This document shows positions 6,873 through 11,273 of a stretch of DNA of 11,273 nucleotides, piece after piece. Position 1 is the stretch's first letter, and each line of letters opens with the position of its first letter. Source of the DNA: Conexibacter sp. GTDB taxonomy: Bacteria; Actinomycetota; Thermoleophilia; Solirubrobacterales; Solirubrobacteraceae. A model generated the notes under the pieces. That model worked only from the letters and a program-made list of their open reading frames with translations, searched no databases and had not been told where the DNA came from. The position numbers and the translations under genes were made by a program. The stretch spans positions 1 to 11,273 of the forward strand of contig JAOPZD010000063.1 in NCBI GenBank assembly GCA_025964295.1, given 5' to 3'.

Positions 6873-7965
6873 GCGACTCAGTCGCGATCCGCTCGTAGAG
6901 CCGACGGAGCTCCGCCGCGCACTCATCCCAACTCGGGATGTGGACGTCGGCGCTGACGGGGTTGCGGATCTGCTGAACCATGGCCGCGGCGTGCATCTCG
7001 GGTGAGTCGGTGAGCTCTACAGCTCGTGCGAGCCCGCGGCTCGCCAGCTCCGCCATGCCTGAGTTGTTAGCTAGGACCACTGGGATGCCAAGTGAGATCG
7101 CCTCGAGTGCCGCGAGGGGATGGCTTTCGAAGTCGCTGATCAGCGTTGCGAGTGACGCCTTGCTGAGCCGGTCGGCGAGGACCTGCCGATCAACCACGCT
7201 GATCTCGACACGGTCAGCGACGCCCAGCTCGACGGAGAGCGCGCGTAGATGCTCCTCGAAGGGGCCACGTCCGGCGATCCAAAGGCGGGCGTCCGGAATC
7301 TCCTTCAAGACGTGGGGGAAGGCGCGCAGTACGCGATGGTGGCCCTTGTACTCCTCCAGGCGCGCCGGCGACACGATGAGGGTCCCCGGCGGGGCGGAGT
7401 GATTTGGTGAGGGAGTTGGAAGGTCGGCCCCGTTGGGGATCTTGACCCAGCGAGCCTCCGGAACCCCGATGCGCCGGCCGTAATGGCGGATCTCGAAGTC
7501 GGCGATCGCCACAAGCGCGGCGGCGCGCCGCAGGAGCGGCCCCAGGGCCGTGATCTGCGCCGCCCGCACGCGGTTGCGGAGCCCGGAGGAGTGGCCGCCA
7601 CCGTGGAAGGTGACCACATATGGGAGGCCCGCGCGGTGAGCGGCCGCCATCGCGGTCGGCGCCACGAGCGTGTGGTAGGACTGGACGTGAAGCACGTCGA
7701 ATCCGCCGCGGCGCACGTACCGGTACAGCTCCGGCGAGAAGAAGAGATCAGCGGCCTCGACGTGCGCACCGACGCGGCGGACGGGCACCCCGTCAAGGTG
7801 GTCGTCGGCGGCAAGCTGGCCACCCACGTTGAGTGTGACGATCGACACGTCGACGCCTAGGGCGGCAAGCCGGCGCGAAACCTCACGCACGTGCGTCTCG
7901 ACGCCACCGACGAAGGGGGCGACGCGCGGGGTGACCTGCAGGACGCGCAGCGGCTGGGGAGTCAT
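6841..7965 (-). CDS. GT4 family glycosyltransferase (374 aa)
   Basis: A second GT-B, GT4 glycosyltransferase, not a copy of the one at 4331-5569: it lacks the cysteine cluster and differs throughout. LRVLQVTPRVAPFVGGVETH (6-25) is the classical N-terminal strand and glycine loop. VTFHGGGHSSG (118-128) is an acceptor-side loop and KIPNGAD (175-181) the inter-domain linker motif. SPARLEEYKGHHRVLRAF (199-216) holds the donor-phosphate Arg and Lys, and the EX7E pair is E280 and E288 in ESHPLAALE. No signal peptide or membrane span is present, so it works at the inner face of the membrane. Its stop lies inside the convergent flippase gene (32-base overlap), and its start is 42 bases from the divergent GT2 start. 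Upstream of its ATG only GAAGG is seen, 2 bases away, which is too close for a good site. Confidence 0.9.
   Translation of the reverse strand: MTPQPLRVLQVTPRVAPFVGGVETHVREVSRRLAALGVDVSIVTLNVGGQLAADDHLDGVPVRRVGAHVEAADLFFSPELYRYVRRGGFDVLHVQSYHTLVAPTAMAAAHRAGLPYVVTFHGGGHSSGLRNRVRAAQITALGPLLRRAAALVAIADFEIRHYGRRIGVPEARWVKIPNGADLPTPSPNHSAPPGTLIVSPARLEEYKGHHRVLRAFPHVLKEIPDARLWIAGRGPFEEHLRALSVELGVADRVEISVVDRQVLADRLSKASLATLISDFESHPLAALEAISLGIPVVLANNSGMAELASRGLARAVELTDSPEMHAAAMVQQIRNPVSADVHIPSWDECAAELRRLYERIATESLTASASGWAR
6866..6892. terminator. Two-part hairpin at the flippase stop codon, possible bidirectional terminator
   Basis: The core is GCGACT (6873-6878), one C, then AGTCGC (6880-6885). Outside it GCGG (6866-6869) pairs with CCGC (6889-6892) across a symmetric 3x3 internal loop that contains the flippase stop TAA (6870-6872). 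The structure lies within the coding 3' end of the opposing GT4 gene. Being symmetric, it would form in RNA from either strand. It has no U tract; the role is inferred from position only. Confidence 0.35.
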
Positions 7966-8007
7966 GGCCTTCGGTCGGCGGAAGGGGAGGGCGGGTACCG
8001 GGCTCGC
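7966..8007. promoter_or_regulatory. 42-bp divergent intergenic region between GT4 and GT2 genes
   Basis: Both genes must have their 5' signals within or just beyond these 42 bases, unless their promoters lie inside the neighbouring reading frames. It holds a weak inverted repeat (CCTTC 7968-7972 with GAAGG 7981-7985) and the purine run GAAGGGGAGG at 7981-7990, which is 17 bases from the GT2 start and too far to act as its Shine-Dalgarno. No AT-rich -10 element is visible. Leaderless transcription is possible but unproven. Confidence 0.3.
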
Positions 8008-8952
8008 ATGTCAGGATGCGGCGCGATGGGGCGCAATGCTGAGCACACGGTATCGGTCGTCATCGCCGGCTACACGGAGCGACGGTGGAACGACCTTGTC
8101 GACGCAGTGAGATCTGTGGAGCGCCAGACGGTGCCGGCGCTAGAGACGATCGTCGCCATCGACGGCAACGTCGAGCTCCTCGACCGAGTCCGGCGCGAGC
8201 TGCCGTCGGTCACCGCGGTGGAGAACACGGGCCACGCCGGAGCCGGTGGCGCGCGCAACAGCGGCGTGGCGGTGGCGCGGGGCGAGATCGTGGCGTTCAT
8301 CGACGACGACGTGGTTGCCGACGATCGGTGGATTGAGGAACTGGTCGTGCCCTTCGCCGATCCTGACACCCTCGGGGCCGGCGGCGAGATCCATGGTCGG
8401 TGGATTAGGGAGCGGCCGTCGTGGTTTCCCAGGGAGTTCGACTGGGTGGTCGGTTGCACTTACCGCGGCATGCCGCAGGGGTCCGCGCCGGTGCGCAACC
8501 TGATCGCGGCCAATATGGCCGTGCGGCGCGACGTCTTCGTGGCGCTGGAGGGATTCCGTGTCGACTTCGGCAAGGTTGGGAACCGCTCTTCACCCGAGGA
8601 AACCGACTTCTGCATCCGAGCACTCCAACGCTGGCCCGAGCGTGACTGGATCTACTACCCCTCCGCTGAGGTGCACCACACCGTGCCGCCGGAACGCGGC
8701 GAATGGGGTTACTTCCTACGGCGATGCTGGTACGAGGGCCTCGGCAAGGGCGAGCTTGCACGACTGGTGGGCGACAAGTCCGGGCTCTCGAGCGAATGGG
8801 ACTACACGCTCAAGGTCCTGCCGCTCGGCGTCGCGCAAGGCATCATTGGAGCGCTGCGCGGTCGGCCAAATGAGCTCCTGCGCGCCGGAGCGATCGTGAT
8901 CGGGCTCGCCACCGTGCTGGCCGGCTTCGTGTGTGGGCGCCTCGCGCGGTGA
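8008..8952 (+). CDS. GT2 family glycosyltransferase (314 aa)
   Basis: An inverting GT-A glycosyltransferase using a nucleotide sugar and a divalent metal. VSVVIAGYTERRW (15-27) is the first nucleotide-binding strand, GGARNSGVAVARGEIVAF (80-97) the conserved second half, and FIDDDV (97-102) the metal-binding DxD site. EGF...ETDFCIRA (181-205) carries the acidic residues expected for the catalytic base, with E198 and D200 the likeliest. PSAEVHHTVPPER (218-230) has the C-terminal histidines typical of this GT2 subgroup. A hydrophobic stretch at 292-310 could anchor the C terminus to the membrane. From memory it resembles actinobacterial GT2 proteins often named glucosyl-dolichyl-phosphate glucuronosyltransferase-like, but I do not claim that substrate. 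The ATG at 8008 is the first start that does not overlap the divergent GT4 gene; the ATG at 8026 is an alternative. No proper Shine-Dalgarno precedes either. Confidence 0.88.
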   Translation: MSGCGAMGRNAEHTVSVVIAGYTERRWNDLVDAVRSVERQTVPALETIVAIDGNVELLDRVRRELPSVTAVENTGHAGAGGARNSGVAVARGEIVAFIDDDVVADDRWIEELVVPFADPDTLGAGGEIHGRWIRERPSWFPREFDWVVGCTYRGMPQGSAPVRNLIAANMAVRRDVFVALEGFRVDFGKVGNRSSPEETDFCIRALQRWPERDWIYYPSAEVHHTVPPERGEWGYFLRRCWYEGLGKGELARLVGDKSGLSSEWDYTLKVLPLGVAQGIIGALRGRPNELLRAGAIVIGLATVLAGFVCGRLAR

Positions 8953-8964
8953 GCGTCCGACGCT
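8952..8964. terminator. 13-bp dyad exactly between two convergent stop codons
   Basis: AGCGTC (8952-8957), one C, then GACGCT (8959-8964). It fills the 10-base gap between the GT2 stop TGA (8950-8952) and the end of the GH26-like gene (8963), touching both stop codons. As RNA it can fold with a 4-bp stem and a 5-base loop, which is weak. A short shared terminator is the simplest reading. Confidence 0.3.
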
Positions 8965-10087
8965 ACGGCGCGGGAATCGGAGATGCGGCGAGCGAGCCGA
9001 ACTGGTTGCCGACGAACGTCGGCGAGCCGATCCCCTTGCGAAACGCCGTCTGCGAACTGGCCGACGTTTCAACGGACCAGTTGATGTTCTTGGCGGTGTC
9101 GACGTTCTCGAAGTACATGAAGGCCTTGACCTGCGGGAAGCCGGCCAGGGCCGTGAAGGCGTCGGTCATCCAGCGGCCCTTTTGGCCGTCGTCGATCGCA
9201 CCCGTTTCGCCGATCACCATAGGTTTGGTGGGAGCGATCTGCGTGACGATCTGGTCGTAGGCGGACCTGAACAACGTGGCGAACGACTGCCTCGCCGAGG
9301 TGTCGTAGGCATAGCCGTCCAGGCAGGTCCAGTCGACGTACCCGTCTCCGGGGTACAGCGCCTTGAGCGCGGTGTAGTCGCGGTCCGGGTCGACGTTGGG
9401 GCACCAGACCCACGTTGCGTTACGAGCGCCGACGGAGGTGAAGATGTCGTGGACGTGGCGCCACGCGGCGATGTACGTTCCGCGGCCGTTGCCATTGACG
9501 CCCTCGGACCAGGGGAACCAGTCGCCATTCATCTCCCAGTTGAAGCGCAGGAAGAACGGGTTACCCCAGCGTGCCGCCGACGTCGCCCACTCCGTGATGT
9601 ACGCGTCGTAGCGACCTGCTGCCACATCGGCGAGGCGGAAGTCCGGCATTTCCTTGCTGGTGGGCGAGGCGGCCGAGTTCCACGAGAAGAACGGGATCGC
9701 GCCGTGCGCCCGAATGGCGTTGAAAGGCGTGGTCGGGAAGTTGTACGGCGTGCACGGCTGCGCATTGCAGTTGAAGAAGGGACTGGAGAACTGCAGAAGG
9801 GAGAGACGCTTGCCGGAGTTCTGTTCGAACCGCTCCACGGCAGTGAAGTCCCACGGCGCCTGCTGGCCTGTCAGTTGAGCGCCGATCCACGCGCCCCAAT
9901 ACATGCGTCGATAGGCCGCGGTCCTCTGGGCCTCCTTCGCTCGGGCCTGCCTGATGACGTTTGGGTGCAGGGACCGGCCCTTGGAACCTTGCTTCGCCGG
10001 CGATGCCGGCGCAGCGGCAAGCAGTCCGAGGCAGAGGAAGAGCAGGGCGCGTGCGAGCACGCGGAGACGCAGGCGGGGGAACGGCAT
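8963..10087 (-). CDS. Secreted GH26-like glycoside hydrolase (374 aa)
   Basis: An exported hydrolase of the GH26 type, a family of endo-beta-mannanases and related beta-glycanases that act by a retaining mechanism. The N terminus has arginines (R5, R7, R9), a hydrophobic core (about 10-27) and probable cleavage after an AxA-like site near residue 27-31. The mature (beta/alpha)8-type domain starts near YWGAWIGAQ (63-71). PFFSWNSAA (132-140) and the acid/base motif RFNWEMNGDW (181-190, E185) follow, and the nucleophile motif VIGETG (291-296, E294) comes about 110 residues later, as expected for GH26. The residue before E185 is Trp, where classical mannanases have His. C107/C112 and C229/C255 could form disulfides. 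AAGGAGGG lies only 1-3 bases before the ATG. In this locus it probably trims or releases the glycan made by neighbouring genes; substrate unknown. Confidence 0.87.
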   Translation of the reverse strand: MPFPRLRLRVLARALLFLCLGLLAAAPASPAKQGSKGRSLHPNVIRQARAKEAQRTAAYRRMYWGAWIGAQLTGQQAPWDFTAVERFEQNSGKRLSLLQFSSPFFNCNAQPCTPYNFPTTPFNAIRAHGAIPFFSWNSAASPTSKEMPDFRLADVAAGRYDAYITEWATSAARWGNPFFLRFNWEMNGDWFPWSEGVNGNGRGTYIAAWRHVHDIFTSVGARNATWVWCPNVDPDRDYTALKALYPGDGYVDWTCLDGYAYDTSARQSFATLFRSAYDQIVTQIAPTKPMVIGETGAIDDGQKGRWMTDAFTALAGFPQVKAFMYFENVDTAKNINWSVETSASSQTAFRKGIGSPTFVGNQFGSLAASPIPAP

Positions 10088-10088
10088 G

Positions 10089-10096
10089 CCCTCCTT
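10089..10096 (-). promoter_or_regulatory. Strong but close ribosome binding site of the GH26-like gene
   Basis: Read on the minus strand this is AAGGAGGG, the best Shine-Dalgarno match in the window, followed by one C and the ATG at 10087. Spacing from AAGGAG to the ATG is only 3 bases, shorter than usual. No other in-frame start lies at a better distance, so the ATG stays the best choice. Confidence 0.5.
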
Positions 10097-10161
10097 GCAT
10101 CGGCGTTATCAGGCCTGGGCCCGCATCTCCCCGCGTCCCGGCCGAACATCCGTCCACTCGC

Positions 10162-10184
10162 AGAGCCAGGCTCTAACTTATAGG
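10162..10184. promoter_or_regulatory. Dyad and AT-rich element in the divergent region before the GH26-like gene
   Basis: The 13-bp dyad AGAGCC-A-GGCTCT (10162-10174) abuts the only AT-rich patch of the 127-base divergent region, TAACTTATAGG (10174-10184). On the minus strand the patch reads TATAAG (10182-10177), five of six matches to a -10 box and facing the GH26-like gene. On the plus strand TATAGG (10179-10184) could serve the gene at 10215. No convincing -35 box was found for either. With a single-base centre the dyad looks more like a protein-binding operator than an RNA hairpin. Confidence 0.3.
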
Positions 10185-10214
10185 CGTCCGTGGTGCTGCG
10201 CTACGGGCGGCGAG

Positions 10215-10469
10215 ATGCCGATCACGATTGCAATGACCCTTCATGTCGGAGAACTTCGCGCACAACGCGCACTGGGGAGCACCGCTGTGTATCGGGTCGT
10301 TGATGTCGGCGCGGATCACGTGCAAGTCGAAGTCGTCCGCGCTCCTGGGTTGACGCCGGGACTTATGTTCCGTTTCTCCGCCGCCTCGGTTGACGCGATG
10401 GATGTCGTCAAGACGACTGGGTTGCTTGACAAGGACCTCATGACGACATTGGCGCGCTGGGCCGCCTAG
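10215..10469 (+). CDS. Small protein of unknown function (84 aa)
   Basis: I do not recognise this protein. It has no signal peptide, membrane segment, cysteine or known motif. The first 55 residues alternate hydrophobic and polar residues (ITIAMTLHVGEL, then STAVYRVVDVGADHVQVEVVRAPG at 22-45) in a way that suggests a small beta-barrel. The last 30 residues (VDAMDVV... to the C terminus) look helical. The ATG at 10215 is preceded only by GGCGAG; the ATG at 10233 is an alternative. By hand count about 57 of 84 codons end in G or C, clearly less biased than the glycosyltransferase genes around it. That suggests either a recent arrival or weak expression, and leaves some doubt that it is a gene. 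It lies divergent to the GH26-like gene and upstream of the acyltransferase on the same strand. Confidence 0.55.
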   Translation: MPITIAMTLHVGELRAQRALGSTAVYRVVDVGADHVQVEVVRAPGLTPGLMFRFSAASVDAMDVVKTTGLLDKDLMTTLARWAA

Positions 10470-10577
10470 ATCCGCTCAAGTATCGCCAGCGGTCGCTGCC
10501 GATTGCATACCTACGACCCGATCGACGTGGCGCGACGAGGGCCGTTAAGGCCGACAACTCACGAGCGGTTGGCCCGA

Positions 10578-11120
10578 ATGCGTCAACCTACGCGCCATAT
10601 GATCGCCCGCGTACTCCGTGACGCCACCGGCCTGGTGCGTTTGCGCTTGAATCCAGTGGCCTTGCACCGCAGTCGCGGCGTCCGTATCGGCCAGGGCTGC
10701 GACCTCATCGGGACGACCCTGACGACGTTTGGCAGTGAGCCGTACTTGGTCTCTCTAGGGGACGGTGTGACCGTCAGCCACGCGGTCGACTTCATTACGC
10801 ACGACGGCGCGCTGCGCGTCATTCGGGACAGCCACCCGGACGCCTACTTTTACGCGCCAATCACCGTCGGAGACGGAGTGTTCATCGGCGCGCACGCGGT
10901 CCTGCTGCCGGGGGTGACCGTGGGTGCGGGGGCGGTGATCGGCGCCGGGTCTCTCGTGACCAGAGACATTGCTCCCGGTACGGTCGTGGGTGGCGTTCCA
11001 GCGCAGCAGATCAAGACCGTCGAGGAGTACGGCCTCGCCCGTCGGGCCGACTGGATCGACACCTCTGGCCTGTCCCCGGTGCAGAAGGAACGGCTGCTGC
11101 GCGAGCGCTTCGCCAGCTGA
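10578..11120 (+). CDS. Hexapeptide-repeat acyltransferase (left-handed beta-helix, about 180 aa)
   Basis: A cytosolic acyltransferase, expected to move an acetyl or similar group from acyl-CoA to a sugar hydroxyl or amine. Numbering from the ATG at 10578, the beta-helix begins at GVRIGQGCDLIG (34-45). FGSEPYLVSLGDGVTVSHAV follows, then FITHDGA with the likely catalytic histidine H75. Clear hexad repeats run from about 94 to 141 (ITVGDGVFIGAHAVLLPG, VTVGAGAVIGAGSLVT), ending in GGVPAQ, the usual cap. This pattern recalls acyltransferases of capsule and O-antigen loci. The start is uncertain: in-frame TTG at 10503, GTG at 10527 and ATGs at 10578 and 10599 are all possible and none has a good Shine-Dalgarno; the ATG at 10599 fits homologues I recall about as well. 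Together with the methyltransferase it would decorate the glycan. Confidence 0.85.
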   Translation: MRQPTRHMIARVLRDATGLVRLRLNPVALHRSRGVRIGQGCDLIGTTLTTFGSEPYLVSLGDGVTVSHAVDFITHDGALRVIRDSHPDAYFYAPITVGDGVFIGAHAVLLPGVTVGAGAVIGAGSLVTRDIAPGTVVGGVPAQQIKTVEEYGLARRADWIDTSGLSPVQKERLLRERFAS

Positions 11121-11199
11121 CCGTTGCCGTTCCGCTCGCTCCCTCACCCGCGGGGCGAGGAACTTCACCCAATCGGCACGGCGCCGTCCCATTACGTTG

Positions 11200-11218
11200 A
11201 CGGGACCGGGAGACCCGT
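11200..11218 (+). terminator. Weak hairpin after the acyltransferase gene
   Basis: ACGGG (11200-11204) pairs with CCCGT (11214-11218) around a 9-base loop, 80 bases after the acyltransferase stop. There is no U tract. A TTGACG at 11197-11202 overlaps the left arm and could instead be a -35 box for the gene at 11252, but no good -10 follows at 16-18 bases. Confidence 0.2.
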
Positions 11219-11226
11219 GCGGGGAT

Positions 11227-11245
11227 CTCCGTGGATCGCGGAGGG
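11227..11245 (+). promoter_or_regulatory. Shine-Dalgarno of the next gene inside a short hairpin
   Basis: GGAGGG at 11240-11245 is a strong ribosome site 6 bases before the ATG at 11252. Its first part lies in the right arm of a hairpin: CTCCG (11227-11231) pairs with CGGAG (11239-11243), and a G-U and a G-C pair inside leave the 3-base loop GAT. In the folded state the Shine-Dalgarno would be partly hidden. Confidence 0.4.
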
Positions 11246-11251
11246 CCAACG

Positions 11252-11273
11252 ATGGCCGATGACAGCTGGGTGT
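11252..11273 (+). CDS. Start of a gene cut by the window edge
   Basis: Only the first seven codons are present, reading MADDSWV. The call rests on the well-placed GGAGGG at 11240-11245 with 6-base spacing and on the fact that the acyltransferase gene has ended 131 bases earlier. Nothing can be said about its product. Confidence 0.5.

Noticed and set aside
8933..10183. Long plus-strand open frame (416 codons) covering the whole GH26-like gene
   Set aside because: The translation is rich in Arg, Gly and Val with no recognisable motif, whereas the minus strand has signal peptide and both catalytic motifs. Antisense open frames are common in high-GC genes.
10761..10775. Inverted repeat GACGGT-GTG-ACCGTC inside the acyltransferase
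   Set aside because: It lies in a GDGVTV hexad of the beta-helix, whose repetitive codons explain the symmetry.
11178..11187. Ten-base palindrome ACGGCGCCGT after the acyltransferase
   Set aside because: Short, GC-rich and without spacer or second copy; expected by chance in this composition.
1..11273. CRISPR arrays, tRNA or rRNA genes, insertion sequences, toxin-antitoxin or phage-defence genes
   Set aside because: No regularly spaced repeats, cloverleaf-like segments, transposase motifs or defence domains were seen on either strand.

Overview
The window is a high-GC stretch of a bacterial chromosome. GC-rich third codon positions, GTG and TTG starts, tight ATGA-type gene junctions and the protein families all point to an actinobacterial lineage. 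From recall of similar proteins I lean towards Thermoleophilia (Solirubrobacterales-like), but this is inference and could not be tested here. No tRNA, rRNA, CRISPR array, insertion sequence or phage gene was seen.

Layout. Bases 1-94 hold a hairpin, possibly the terminator of an upstream gene. A secreted protein of unknown function follows (95-790) and is closed by a long terminator hairpin (818-847). A compact forward operon then runs to 6872: SAM-dependent methyltransferase (915-1649, TTG start), large GT-C-like polytopic membrane protein (1655-3526), small membrane protein with an exported C-terminal domain (3523-4326), GT4 glycosyltransferase with a cysteine cluster (4331-5569) and a 12-TM Wzx/PST-type flippase (5586-6872). 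After this, gene orientation alternates: a second GT4 on the minus strand (6841-7965) overlaps the flippase 3' end, a GT2 glycosyltransferase on the plus strand (8008-8952) diverges from it, and a secreted GH26-like glycoside hydrolase on the minus strand (8963-10087) converges on the GT2. A divergent intergenic region then leads to a short unknown protein (10215-10469), a hexapeptide-repeat acyltransferase (about 10578-11120) and the first seven codons of another gene (11252 onward).

Function. The genes fit a cell-surface or exported polysaccharide locus. Cytoplasmic glycosyltransferases (two GT4, one GT2) would build a lipid-linked oligosaccharide, the flippase would move it across the membrane, and the GT-C-like protein would act on the outer face. 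The methyltransferase and acyltransferase would decorate the glycan, and the exported GH26-like enzyme would trim or release it. No obvious Wzy polymerase, priming phosphoglycosyl transferase or chain-length regulator lies in the window, so the pathway must continue elsewhere or use the GT-C protein in an unusual role.

The least expected observation is at the DNA/RNA level. Perfect 6-1-6 dyads of 13 bp sit on four gene boundaries (904-916, 6873-6885, 8952-8964, 10162-10174), and two translation starts (915 and 11252) have their Shine-Dalgarno inside a potential hairpin. The protein families are mostly recognisable. The 231-aa secreted protein and the 84-aa protein are the two real unknowns.
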